From positions 12,548-76,547 of the forward strand of contig JBBQKI010000007.1 of NCBI GenBank assembly GCA_038326725.1: a stretch of DNA of 64,000 nt, written 5' to 3'. The stretch comes from JBBQKI01 sp038326725 (GTDB lineage: Bacteria > Bacteroidota > Bacteroidia > Flavobacteriales > Flavobacteriaceae). Shown piece after piece: positions 36,372 through 45,321 of the stretch (the first letter of the stretch is position 1; each line of letters opens with the position of its first letter). The translations under genes were made by a program, and so were the position numbers. The notes beneath the pieces were generated by a model. The model was not told the origin of the DNA. It did not search any database and worked only from the letters and a program-made list of their open reading frames with translations.

Positions 36372-36403
36372 CGGGAAAAGTACAAAGGGTGTATAAAATG
36401 AAT

Positions 36404-38047
36404 TTATTTTTTAATGAATTTTTGCGTTTTGATATCGCCATTGTTTACGATCCTCAAAATATAATTTCCAGAACTCAAAGCAGAAACATCAATTGTATTT
36501 GAAGCAACCCTATTGTTCTGTATAAGTTTACCATCAATACTGAAAATGGTATATATAGCATTCTCCAAACCTTGTGTGGTATTTAAATTTAATACATCAG
36601 TAGCAGGATTTGGATAAAGGATTAAGGAATTGGTCAGGGTATCCTCCAAGCCCAAAGTCTGACCCTCTACAATGTTTAATACTTGATTTGTATTTTGGTT
36701 TTGCAACACATCAATAATTCCTGAAGGCCAGTAGATTGTTATTGTTTGAATTTCGGTATCGGCCCCTAAACCAAAATGGGAGTTCAAGGTGCTCATGAAC
36801 CTAAAACCCTCACCGCTTCTTACATCGCGAATCTGTGTTCCGAGGGCAGAAGTAAGTTCGATCCTTGCACCAATTCCATTAATATTGCTTTGAACGCCAA
36901 CGGTATTAATGGTAAGCCAGTTATTTGCATTTGGAGTGTTCCAAAAAATGGTTTCATTTAGGAAAGAATCAATAAAACCATCATTATTCAAATCTCCCAA
37001 ACCACCGTTATCGCCGGGCAGGGCGTTAAAAGCAATATCGGTAAAGGTAAGGTCACCATTTCCTAAAAGAATATTTCCATTTGAAACAATGTCAATAAAA
37101 CCATCATTATTAAAATCATGAGCTGCATTTTCGATTCCCGTTTGGGTAACCAACAAAACCCCGGAGGCTGCGGTTACATCGGTAAAGGTGCTATTGCCAT
37201 TGTTGCGCATCAGTTTATGCGTATCGGTGCTGGCGCCCACAAATACGTCCATATCTCCATCATTATCATAATCTCCCCAGGCCGAAGACCACGTTTGCAT
37301 ATCGTCCGCAAGGCCAATCTCTTCAGCATTTTCCGTATAAGTGCCATCACCATTGTTTGTGTGCATTTGGTTAGTCCTTCTTGCTGGCTCGCCACCACAT
37401 TTCGCGATGAAAAGGTCAATGTTCCTATCGTTGTTATAATCTATCCAAACTGAACCGTAATTTCCACCGGTTGGATAATCTCCTAATCCACCTTGTTGGT
37501 ACACTAAATTTCCGGTACCGTCATTTATGTAATAAACATTGGGGGCAATATCGTGGCACATGAAGGCATCCATATGGCCGTCATTGTTGATGTCCACAAA
37601 ATTTGAGCGTTGAGAAAATATGGATTCGGGACCTGAAATTTCCGTAAATCCGGTCCCAGTATTGTTTGCTCTCATAAAAGTAACACCACTTCCCGATCCA
37701 TACATTAAATCGGTATAACCATTTTTGTCATAATCTCCAGCGGCCAAACTCCACGAAGGCATATAGTTGGCAGGGGTGGTGGTGATATTTACTTCTTCAA
37801 AACCGCCTGCTTCAAGTTGGTAAAAAATATTCACATTGGTATTTTCAATGGAAACCACGTCATCCAAGAAATCGCCGTTCATATCCACAACGGCCCTGTT
37901 CCAGCCGGTTGTCGCAAGCGGTTCTGTGGTAAATGAAATAGTTCCCGATTTTGAAGCGGGATTATTTGACGTGCCATTAAGGTTGTCCTGGGCATTGCTT
38001 ATTCCAAACAAAGCAAATGACATTAAAAGGAGGGTAATTTTTTTCAT
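36404..38047 (-). CDS. Secreted CRTAC1-type (FG-GAP plus ASPIC/UnbV) protein with T9SS sorting domain
   Basis: 547 residues. Signal peptide MKKITLLLMSFALFGISNAQ. The body has FG-GAP/VCBS repeats of the form DxNxDGxxD (FVDINNDGHMDAFMC, WIDYNNDRNIDLFIA, WGDYDNDGDMDVFVG, DFNNDGFIDIV, DLNNDGFIDSFL), predicted to bind calcium in a beta-propeller. Then an ASPIC/UnbV domain (INGIGARIELT, IRDVRSGEGFRFMSTLNSHF, ITIYWPSGIIDVL) and a T9SS type A sorting domain (LILYPNPATDVLNL, SGNYILRIVNNG, TQKFIKK). Extracellular, function unknown. It lies 33 bases after the diheme cytochrome lipoprotein on the same strand; a functional pair is possible. Confidence 0.9.
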   Translation of the reverse strand: MKKITLLLMSFALFGISNAQDNLNGTSNNPASKSGTISFTTEPLATTGWNRAVVDMNGDFLDDVVSIENTNVNIFYQLEAGGFEEVNITTTPANYMPSWSLAAGDYDKNGYTDLMYGSGSGVTFMRANNTGTGFTEISGPESIFSQRSNFVDINNDGHMDAFMCHDIAPNVYYINDGTGNLVYQQGGLGDYPTGGNYGSVWIDYNNDRNIDLFIAKCGGEPARRTNQMHTNNGDGTYTENAEEIGLADDMQTWSSAWGDYDNDGDMDVFVGASTDTHKLMRNNGNSTFTDVTAASGVLLVTQTGIENAAHDFNNDGFIDIVSNGNILLGNGDLTFTDIAFNALPGDNGGLGDLNNDGFIDSFLNETIFWNTPNANNWLTINTVGVQSNINGIGARIELTSALGTQIRDVRSGEGFRFMSTLNSHFGLGADTEIQTITIYWPSGIIDVLQNQNTNQVLNIVEGQTLGLEDTLTNSLILYPNPATDVLNLNTTQGLENAIYTIFSIDGKLIQNNRVASNTIDVSALSSGNYILRIVNNGDIKTQKFIKK

Positions 38048-38080
38048 GGTATTTAAGATATTAATTATTAAAAATATTGG

Positions 38081-39451
38081 TTATTCACATACTGTTGTTA
38101 AAGAGTTTATCCATTCCTCCACAAAGCTGATTGCTTCTTCATGTATCAATGTCCGGCCCAACAAGGGCATTCTGTATTCTTCCAAAGTGGTGTTCATCCT
38201 GAAATGCAGCGATGAAAGGCCAACATCGTTAGGTACAACTATTTTGGTATATCCCGGTACCGCAGTGTCGGGCGTTACGCATACGCCCATATTCGTTTCC
38301 TCACCGCTGTCCTTGAATTCCAAGCGCAGGGGCCTGTAATCACAATGTCTATCATCCGAATGGCAATGGGCACAATTAGTATCCACATAAGCCCGCATCC
38401 GCATGTTCAAATCTTGTGAAGGATCGTCCCAATTCACCACTGTATTAATTGATGAAGGTAATGAATTTTCCAAATATCCCATCTCTATTAACTTCTGAAG
38501 TTGGTTTTTATCCCCGTCTTCATAAATATAATTTGAATTCAAATTCTGAGGCTTTGGCCCGATGGGGATTGAATTTACTGCAGATTTATGGCATGTGAAG
38601 CATTCGCTCTCTGGGGGTATTCGATAATTCACAAATTTTGTTTCCCCGTTTTGGATCCATTCCACTTCCGTAAAACTGCCCAAAAGATCGAAATTAGCTT
38701 CGGTCTGCGCATTGTTCCATACATAATTGGCAAACACCCACCCACTTTCTTTTTTAATCATTAACCGAGTTTCGATGATACGCCGATTGTTTTCAGGCTG
38801 TACATTATCATAATAAAAATTCTTTATAAGCACAGTGCCTTTAGGGAAATTCAATGTTTCGTGATCACTTACATAATTCGCTTTTACCCCGCTGGGCATC
38901 CAAACAAAACGTTTTTTCAAGGAATAATCCGAAAAAAGGGAATTGATGGGTTCATAGGGGAGTACACCGTTTACTGGATTTAGGCCGGCCAGCGCGCCTT
39001 CAAAAAAATTGTACTCCGAAAGGGTTTGATATGGCACTTCATCTATATCGAAAACAACGGGGGAAAATTGCAGTACCGATACCGTAACAACATCCGTAGC
39101 ACAATTGTTTCCTCCCTCACCACAGATGGTATATTGAAATACATCTTCCCCGGTAAAACTTCCATTTGGGGTATAAAGGATTCTATCGTCCGCGGGATTT
39201 TCCGGGGTATTGTTTGGATCCAAAATTTCAACAGTGCCGTTTTGCGGCGATTGGGCCGAAAGGCTTCCTTTTGAAGGAAGGTTACTGTCGTTTTCAAGAA
39301 CATTTATTTCTACAGAAGCATTTTGAAAAACCTGAATTAAATCTGCCTCAGTTTCTATTTTCAATGCAGTATAGCTGTCATCGTCGGATTTACAGGAAAT
39401 CGCGATGGCAGCAAAGAATGACAATAAACCAATAGAAATGTAATTTTTCAT
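38081..39451 (-). CDS. SO2930-family diheme c-type cytochrome lipoprotein
   Basis: 456 residues. Lipobox AIAISC (Cys20). An N-terminal cadherin-like domain (LIQVFQNASVEINVLENDSN, DRILYTPNGSFTGEDVFQYT), then the TIGR03806/SO2930-type region: YNFFEGALAGLNPVNGVLPY, GTVLIKNFYYD, ETRLMIKK, ending with two haem sites CFTCH (about 283-287) and CAHCH (about 360-364). Family knowledge: such proteins are exported diheme cytochromes of unknown electron partner. Upstream of the CRTAC1 gene by 33 bases, which suggests one transcript. Confidence 0.85.
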   Translation of the reverse strand: MKNYISIGLLSFFAAIAISCKSDDDSYTALKIETEADLIQVFQNASVEINVLENDSNLPSKGSLSAQSPQNGTVEILDPNNTPENPADDRILYTPNGSFTGEDVFQYTICGEGGNNCATDVVTVSVLQFSPVVFDIDEVPYQTLSEYNFFEGALAGLNPVNGVLPYEPINSLFSDYSLKKRFVWMPSGVKANYVSDHETLNFPKGTVLIKNFYYDNVQPENNRRIIETRLMIKKESGWVFANYVWNNAQTEANFDLLGSFTEVEWIQNGETKFVNYRIPPESECFTCHKSAVNSIPIGPKPQNLNSNYIYEDGDKNQLQKLIEMGYLENSLPSSINTVVNWDDPSQDLNMRMRAYVDTNCAHCHSDDRHCDYRPLRLEFKDSGEETNMGVCVTPDTAVPGYTKIVVPNDVGLSSLHFRMNTTLEEYRMPLLGRTLIHEEAISFVEEWINSLTTVCE

Positions 39452-39646
39452 TTCAAAAGCAAATACTTTTTTAAGATAAACGATTTTTATGAGAATTTAT
39501 TTAATCCCCTAATCAATTTTCAAAAAGTCGATAAATATAAAGAATTATCCAGTTGCTTCTTCATTTTCAAAAGGTTATTCGCAAGTAGTTGTATTTCTGA
39601 AAGGGGAAAAAAGAAAAAGTCCCTCTCAAAAAAAATCAATAAAAAT

Positions 39647-40636
39647 TTAGACAAACCCTTTCTCGACAAGATATTCTGCAATTTGAACGGCATTGGTTGC
39701 AGCTCCCTTTCGAAGATTATCGCTCACAATCCACATATTCAGTGTGTTGGGCTGGCTTTCGTCCCGGCGTATGCGGCCCACAAAAACCTCATCCTTGCCG
39801 TGGGCATACATGGGTGTGGGATAGCTGTTGGTAGCCGGATCGTCCTGCACCATAATCCCATGGGTTTCCCGAAGCAATTCCCGCACCTCTGAAATTTGAA
39901 AATCGTTTAAAAATTCTACATTCACCGCTTCGCTATGTCCCCCCGCAGTGGGGATGCGGACAGCGGTGGCGGAGACCGAAAAAGAAGTGTCGTTCAATAT
40001 CTTTTGTGGCTCACGGTTGAGTTTCATTTCTTCTTTCGTATACCCGTTTTCCTCAAAAACATCGCAATGTGGGAGCGCGTTTTTGTGGATCGGGTGCGGA
40101 TAGGCCATCTCTCCCTTTATTCCCAAAATCTCGTTTTCGAGTTGGTTTACGGCTTTTACGCCCGTCCCAGAAACAGATTGATAAGTGGAAACCACCACTC
40201 GTTTCATTTTATATTTTTTGTGAAGAGGTGCCAAGGCCATAACCATTTGAATGGTGGAGCAGTTTGGGTTGGCAATGATTTTATCGTCTTTGGTCAAAAT
40301 GTGGGCGTTTATTTCCGGGACAATAAGTTTTTTTCCCGCATCCATGCGCCAAGTCGAGGAATTATCGATAACTGTAGTGCCAACTTCTGCAAATTTGGGG
40401 GCCCATTCCAACGAAATGCTTCCGCCCGCCGAAAAAATAGCGATATCAGGTTTTGCATTTACGGCCTCTTCCAAGCTTATGATTTTATGAGATTTCCCTT
40501 TAAAAATAATTTCTTTTCCCACGGAAGTTTCCGAAGCAACCGGTAGAAATTGAGAGACAGGGAAATTACGCTCTTCCAACACTTTCAACATTACGGAACC
40601 AACCATTCCGGTGGCACCAACTATTGCAATTTTCAT
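39647..40636 (-). CDS. asd: Aspartate-semialdehyde dehydrogenase
   Basis: 329 residues. NADP-binding GATGMVGSVMLKVLEERNFP, active cysteine in ANPNCSTIQMVMAL, substrate block YQSVSGTGVKAVNQLENEIL and catalytic histidine region VRIPTAGGHSEAVNVEFLND. Reduces aspartyl phosphate to aspartate semialdehyde, the branch point to lysine, diaminopimelate, threonine and methionine. Usual length. Separated from mscL by a terminator. Confidence 0.97.
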   Translation of the reverse strand: MKIAIVGATGMVGSVMLKVLEERNFPVSQFLPVASETSVGKEIIFKGKSHKIISLEEAVNAKPDIAIFSAGGSISLEWAPKFAEVGTTVIDNSSTWRMDAGKKLIVPEINAHILTKDDKIIANPNCSTIQMVMALAPLHKKYKMKRVVVSTYQSVSGTGVKAVNQLENEILGIKGEMAYPHPIHKNALPHCDVFEENGYTKEEMKLNREPQKILNDTSFSVSATAVRIPTAGGHSEAVNVEFLNDFQISEVRELLRETHGIMVQDDPATNSYPTPMYAHGKDEVFVGRIRRDESQPNTLNMWIVSDNLRKGAATNAVQIAEYLVEKGFV

Positions 40637-40694
40637 TTTAAATATATTTTGTTCAAAATTAATGGATACTGGGTTGATTTTTCAACATAAACTT

Positions 40695-40728
40695 AAAAAA
40701 AGAACCACCCGCTTTTCAACGGATGGTT
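40695..40728 (-). terminator. Rho-independent terminator after mscL
   Basis: 9-bp stem (AACCATCCG with CGGGTGGTT on the minus strand, one G-U pair), 8-base loop, followed by CTTTTTTT. Confidence 0.75.
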
Positions 40729-40754
40729 TAAATTAAACATACAGTGTAGCGGTA

Positions 40755-41171
40755 CTACAAATTCTTTTTCCGCAACTCGTCGCGGATCTCTATGAGCAAT
40801 TGTTCTTGGGTTGGTCCTGCGGTAGCGGGAGCGGCTTCTTCTGTTTTCTTTCGAACCTTGGCGTAGGCTTTTACGATCATAAAAAGTACAAATCCAACAA
40901 TAACAAGGTTTATTAACGTATTGATCCATTTTCCGTACATAATGGCGTTTTCGGGTTTTTCGATGGTGCCATCAGCAGCTATCACAGCTTCGGAAAGCAA
41001 TACTTTCATATCGGCAAAATCCAAACCGCCTGCAAATTGCCCCACTATGGGCATCATTACATCGGTTACGAAACCGTTGATTACCATACCGACTGCTCCG
41101 GCCAATATTACTGCCACCGCTAAATCGATAACGTTGCCCGTCATAATAAAATTCTTGACCTCTTTAAACAT
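40755..41171 (-). CDS. mscL: Large-conductance mechanosensitive channel
   Basis: 138 residues. MFKEVKNFIMTGNVIDLAVA with the first helix AVAVILAGAVGMVINGFVTD, periplasmic loop and second helix WINTLINLVIVGFVLFMIVK, then a charged tail ending RDELRKKNL. These are the MscL hallmarks; a homopentameric inner-membrane pore that opens under membrane tension during osmotic downshock. Slightly longer linker before the C-terminal helix (EEAAPATAGPTQ). Confidence 0.97.
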   Translation of the reverse strand: MFKEVKNFIMTGNVIDLAVAVILAGAVGMVINGFVTDVMMPIVGQFAGGLDFADMKVLLSEAVIAADGTIEKPENAIMYGKWINTLINLVIVGFVLFMIVKAYAKVRKKTEEAAPATAGPTQEQLLIEIRDELRKKNL

Positions 41172-41261
41172 AGTGAATGGGTTTGGGTTAGTAAATTGTT
41201 TGGTTCCTAAGTTATTAAAAAATAAACTTTCATTTTAAAGCTTCAAATCCTAATTATCGTT

Positions 41262-42371
41262 TCATTTTTTAACAATTATTCTTTTAATCCTCTGTGAAAT
41301 TGCGGTTATTAGTTCATAAGGAATGGAATTTATGGCGGCCGATAATTGCTCAGCAGTGGAATTTTCGCCAAAAACGATGACTTCGTCCCCTTCTTCGCAT
41401 TCAATATTCGTGACATCCACCATGATCATGTCCATGCAAACGTTCCCCACAATGGGTGCTTTTTGGTTCTTTATGGTTACCCATCCTTTCCCATTGCCGT
41501 AAGCGCGGCTTATTCCGTCCGCGTGGCCAATGGGCAGTGTTGCGGTTTTGAATTGCGAAACAGCTTTGAACGCCCGGTTATACCCTACGCTTTCCCCGGC
41601 TTCCACAGTATGAATTTGAGAAATTACTGTTTTAAGCGTGGCTATTGGCTTCAGGTTTTTATTTTCCTCAACATCGTTACCGTAACCGTAAAGGCCTATG
41701 CCCGTGCGGACCATGTCCAATTGTGCTTCCGGGTAATTCAAAATCCCTGAAGTATTAACTGTATGCAGCAAGGGCTTGTATTTTAATAGAGCGATAAGGG
41801 CTTCTGATATATTCCTAAAACTTTTGATTTGCTTTTTTGTAAACTCTATTTCATTTTTATCTTCACTCGCCGCTAGATGAGAAAAGGCCGATTTTACTTT
41901 TACACTTTGGGTTTTTGAAAGGATTTCCACAATTTTTAAAACATCATTTTCTGAAAATCCCAATCGGTTCAGCCCTGTATTGAATTTTAAATGAATGGGA
42001 TAATCTTTTTGTCCAAGTTTTTCTGAAAGTAAAATAAATTCTTCCAAAACCCGGAACGAATAAATAGCGGGTTCCAAACAACGATCGATGATAAGGTTGA
42101 AATTTCCCGGCATTGGGTGAAGCACCAAAATGGGCGTACCTATTCCCGCATCACGCAACCTCTCGCCTTCGGCAGAATAGGCAACGGCGAAATAATCAAC
42201 CCCCAAATGCACAAGTTCTTTAGCCACCGCAACAGATTCGCTGCCATAACCGAAGGCTTTCACCACGGCCAAAACTTTGGTTTCTTTGTGGAGTTTTGAT
42301 GTTAAATAGCAGTAGTTATGGCCCAACGCATCAAGGTCGATTTCCAAAACAGTTTGGGTGGCTTTCGGCAT
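41262..42371 (-). CDS. alr: Alanine racemase
   Basis: 369 residues. PLP lysine in VLAVVKAFGYGSE (Lys38), LKFNTGLNRLGF, HTVNTSGILNYPEAQLDMVR, catalytic tyrosine block VGYNRAF and C-terminal NVCMDMIMVDVTNIECEEGD. Produces D-alanine for peptidoglycan. Starts 1 base after the tdk stop, in the same direction, so tdk-alr is a two-gene operon. Confidence 0.96.
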   Translation of the reverse strand: MPKATQTVLEIDLDALGHNYCYLTSKLHKETKVLAVVKAFGYGSESVAVAKELVHLGVDYFAVAYSAEGERLRDAGIGTPILVLHPMPGNFNLIIDRCLEPAIYSFRVLEEFILLSEKLGQKDYPIHLKFNTGLNRLGFSENDVLKIVEILSKTQSVKVKSAFSHLAASEDKNEIEFTKKQIKSFRNISEALIALLKYKPLLHTVNTSGILNYPEAQLDMVRTGIGLYGYGNDVEENKNLKPIATLKTVISQIHTVEAGESVGYNRAFKAVSQFKTATLPIGHADGISRAYGNGKGWVTIKNQKAPIVGNVCMDMIMVDVTNIECEEGDEVIVFGENSTAEQLSAAINSIPYELITAISQRIKRIIVKK

Positions 42372-42372
42372 T

Positions 42373-43014
42373 TTAGGATTGCTTTTTTGATGAGGAAACC
42401 GCCACGGGATCTTTGACCTCCATTTTATTCACCTTTTCCCGGAGCATCGCTTTTTGAAAAGCCGCGCGGCTCAGTGGTTCGTATTCCTCGGTTTCGCCCA
42501 AAAGCACCAAGGCATCGCTTTTGGACTTGCGGTAACTATAATGCGCCAAATTGCCCGTTCGGGGGCAAACGGCGTGTACTTTGGTTACATATTCTGCCGT
42601 GGCCATCAGTGCCGGCATAGGACCAAAGGGGTTGCCCTTATAATCCATGTCCAGTCCGGCCACAATCACCCGAACACCACGATTTGCAAGGTCGTTGCAC
42701 ACTTTTACGATTTCATCATCAAAAAACTGCGCCTCGTCTATGCCCACCACATCGCAGTTATCTGCCAAAAGGGGAATATTTGCCGCTGCCGGAACGGGCG
42801 TAGAGCGTATTTCGTTACTATCGTGGGAAATCACCCGATCTTCATGATAGCGGATATCAAGGGCAGGCTTAAAAATTTCCACTTTTTGGCGGGCGAACTT
42901 TGCGCGCTTCAACCTTCGGATCAATTCCTCGGTTTTCCCAGAAAACATGGAACCACAGATCACTTCGATCCACCCGAACTGCTCTTTTTGATTTACCGTA
43001 TTTTCGAGAAACAT
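42373..43014 (-). CDS. tdk: Thymidine kinase (class II, TK1-like)
   Basis: 213 residues. P-loop [60 protein letters not shown] and lid block [20 protein letters not shown]. Of the four lasso-domain zinc cysteines of TK1 proteins only one is evident here, a pattern I believe common in Bacteroidota homologues. Salvages thymidine to TMP. The ATG at 43014 fits; 8 codons precede the first strand. Cotranscribed with alr. Confidence 0.95.
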   Translation of the reverse strand: MFLENTVNQKEQFGWIEVICGSMFSGKTEELIRRLKRAKFARQKVEIFKPALDIRYHEDRVISHDSNEIRSTPVPAAANIPLLADNCDVVGIDEAQFFDDEIVKVCNDLANRGVRVIVAGLDMDYKGNPFGPMPALMATAEYVTKVHAVCPRTGNLAHYSYRKSKSDALVLLGETEEYEPLSRAAFQKAMLREKVNKMEVKDPVAVSSSKKQS

Positions 43015-43115
43015 AAATTTTTGGGGTTACACGAAAACATTAATAGTTGACGTTTAATAAAGGTTGCGTAAATTTATAAAAACAAAAACAGTTTAAGAGC
43101 GTAATATAAAAAGTT

Positions 43116-43853
43116 ATGAAGAAGAAGTTGCAAGCCGAAATAAAGGAAATTGCCAACCAATTGATCAATGAAGGAACGGCCAATAAAACCGCTACTTTAA
43201 AGAAAACAGTTGCTAGTCTTTATGAAAAGTTATCGATTTTGGAATATTTGGAAAACCAATTAAGTTCAGAAGAAGAACCCCATAAAAACGAGGCTTTGGA
43301 TTCCAAAAGTTTTAGGGAAGAAAACTGGTTCACCGAACCGGAACCCTTGCCGCAGCCGGAAAACAAAGAAGATATGGTTGAGCCTGTAATGGAAAAAATA
43401 AAAGACATCGTGGCCCAAATGCCCGAAGAAGCGCAACATGTTGATGAAATGTTGGAAAAAGTTATCCCACATAAAAAATATGTAAAGAACGATTTGGAGG
43501 AATTTGCTTCCCGATACCAGCAAACCCCGGTCTTTGAACGAAAGGAAACCGGCAATTTCCCAAAATCCGAAATCAAATTTCCCATTTCCGAAAGCCAGCC
43601 GAAATCATTAAACGACAAATTGAACCAAGGGCTGAACATTGGCCTAAACGACAGGTTGGCGTTCATAAAACATTTGTTCGATGGTAATTCCGAGGATTAT
43701 TCCAGGGTTTTATCGCAAATAAATTCCATGGATAGTTTTGATGAAGCGGATGTTTTTATAAAGGAAAAAATAAAGCCCGATTATAATTATTGGCTCAAAA
43801 AAGAGGAATATTCGGACCGATTTATGCACTTGATTGAGAAAAAATTTCAGTAA
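43116..43853 (+). CDS. Conserved hypothetical protein, acidic helical
   Basis: 245 residues, no signal peptide or membrane segment. Highly charged: an N-terminal helix pair (KKKLQAEIKEIANQLINEGT, ATLKKTVASLYEKLSILEYL), a disordered acidic middle (PEPLPQPENKEDMVEPVMEK) and a C-terminal helical part (IGLNDRLAFIKHLFDGNSED, WLKKEEYSDRFMHLIEKKF). Likely cytoplasmic and coiled-coil or adaptor-like. I recognise it only as a conserved flavobacterial hypothetical. It precedes rsmI by 38 bases and may be cotranscribed with it. Confidence 0.75.
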   Translation: MKKKLQAEIKEIANQLINEGTANKTATLKKTVASLYEKLSILEYLENQLSSEEEPHKNEALDSKSFREENWFTEPEPLPQPENKEDMVEPVMEKIKDIVAQMPEEAQHVDEMLEKVIPHKKYVKNDLEEFASRYQQTPVFERKETGNFPKSEIKFPISESQPKSLNDKLNQGLNIGLNDRLAFIKHLFDGNSEDYSRVLSQINSMDSFDEADVFIKEKIKPDYNYWLKKEEYSDRFMHLIEKKFQ

Positions 43854-43890
43854 TTTTTAAAGAATAATTAATAAAATCCCAACGCATTTC

Positions 43891-44562
43891 ATGGGAAAAC
43901 TATACTTGGTTCCCACTCCAATCGGCAATTTAAAGGACATGACCTTTCGGGCCGTTGAAACCTTGCAAGCCGTAAATCTTATCCTCGCTGAAGACACGCG
44001 CGACAGTGGGAAGCTTTTGAAACATTTTGAGATTACCACCCCCATGCATTCGCACCATATGCACAACGAGCATAAAACCGTGGAAAATATCGTAAAACGT
44101 ATTTCAAATGGCGAAAACATAGCTTTGATCAGCGATGCGGGAACGCCCGGAATAAGCGATCCCGGGTTTTTGCTGGCACGGGCTTGCATCGAAGCAGGGC
44201 TGGAAGTGGATTGCCTTCCGGGGGCCACGGCCTTTGTCCCGGCTTTGGTAAACAGCGGTTTTCCTAATGATAGGTTTGTTTTCGAAGGATTTCTTCCGGT
44301 AAAAAAAGGGAGACAAACCCGTTTGGAACTTTTAGCCGAAGAATCCCGAACCGTCATTTTTTATGAATCGCCGCATAAATTGCTGAAAACCCTCGCCCAT
44401 CTTTCGGAATTTTTTGGGCCGGAAAGACCCGTTTCCGTTTCCCGCGAAATAAGCAAATTACACGAAGAAACCATCCGGGGCACGGTAGCGGAAGTTTTAA
44501 AACATTTTGAAAACAAACCTCCGAAGGGGGAAATCGTAATTGTGGTTTCAGGGAAAAAATAA
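43891..44562 (+). CDS. rsmI: 16S rRNA (cytidine-1402 2'-O)-methyltransferase
   Basis: 223 residues, the short RsmI form. MGKLYLVPTPIGNLKDMTFR, LILAEDTRDSGKLLKHFEI, ISDAGTPGISDPGFLLARAC and CLPGATAFVPALVNSGFPND are the tetrapyrrole-methylase-fold signatures; ERPVSVSREISKLHEETIRG ends the family core. Uses SAM to methylate C1402 in the ribosomal P site. Convergent with the CMD gene. Confidence 0.96.
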   Translation: MGKLYLVPTPIGNLKDMTFRAVETLQAVNLILAEDTRDSGKLLKHFEITTPMHSHHMHNEHKTVENIVKRISNGENIALISDAGTPGISDPGFLLARACIEAGLEVDCLPGATAFVPALVNSGFPNDRFVFEGFLPVKKGRQTRLELLAEESRTVIFYESPHKLLKTLAHLSEFFGPERPVSVSREISKLHEETIRGTVAEVLKHFENKPPKGEIVIVVSGKK

Positions 44563-44616
44563 AGGTGCTTTTTAAAGCAGTTCAGCAATAAAAAATCTGC
44601 AATCGTTAATCTAAAA

Positions 44617-45207
44617 TCACAGGTGTTTCCCTTTATTCCACCCATTCTTCCCAAGATATTGCTCCCCACTTTCCACAGCACCTTCTTCAATAGAAGTTCC
44701 CATAGAATCATTCCAACGATTTAGATATCCAAAAAGTGAAATAACGCCTAGCATTTCCACAATTTCGCCCTCGTTCCAATATTTGTAAAGTCTTTGTTTT
44801 ATTTCGTCATCCACCGCATTTGGCACTTGAGATGCGGCAAGTGAAAAGTCTAAAGCTGCTCGCTCGGCTTCCGAAAAAGCGGAATGTGTTCTGTACTCCC
44901 AAATATTATCCAACTGTTCCTGCTCAGCGCCGTAGCGTTCCGCAGCACGTATGGCGTGTGCCTGACAGTAGCGACAACCTGTGGTATTGCTACTTACCCA
45001 AGCAATCATTCTTTTTAAAGCAGATGTAACCCGGCCATCATTTGCCATTACGGCTTTGTTGAGATTGATAAATGCTTTGCTAATTGCTGGGCGGTGCTGC
45101 ATAGTGAGCACACTGTTTGGGCAAAAGCCCAAAGTTTCGTTGAAAAATTCTGCGAGCTTTTTAGTTTCGGTATCGTGGTTTGGGGAAAGAGGAGTTACTA
45201 AGGGCAT
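44617..45207 (-). CDS. Carboxymuconolactone decarboxylase-family (AhpD-like peroxidase-related) protein
   Basis: 196 residues from the ATG at 45207; a TTG at 45228 would add seven. Redox motif TGCRYCQAHAIRAAERYG contains the CxxC plus downstream histidine typical of AhpD-like enzymes; GFCPNSVLTMQHRPAISKAF and RTHSAFSEAERAALDFSLAA also fit the peroxidase-related subfamily. Probably an alkyl-hydroperoxidase-type thiol peroxidase or disulfide reductase. Single gene convergent with rsmI. Confidence 0.87.
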   Translation of the reverse strand: MPLVTPLSPNHDTETKKLAEFFNETLGFCPNSVLTMQHRPAISKAFINLNKAVMANDGRVTSALKRMIAWVSSNTTGCRYCQAHAIRAAERYGAEQEQLDNIWEYRTHSAFSEAERAALDFSLAASQVPNAVDDEIKQRLYKYWNEGEIVEMLGVISLFGYLNRWNDSMGTSIEEGAVESGEQYLGKNGWNKGKHL

Positions 45208-45321
45208 AATTAAATTTTCAGATTCCAAAATACAAAATAGAATTTGTAATTTTACAACTCTCCCCTTTATAATTAATAATCACGCTCAACCAATTTTTAA
45301 AACTGGAAATTTTTATAGTTT

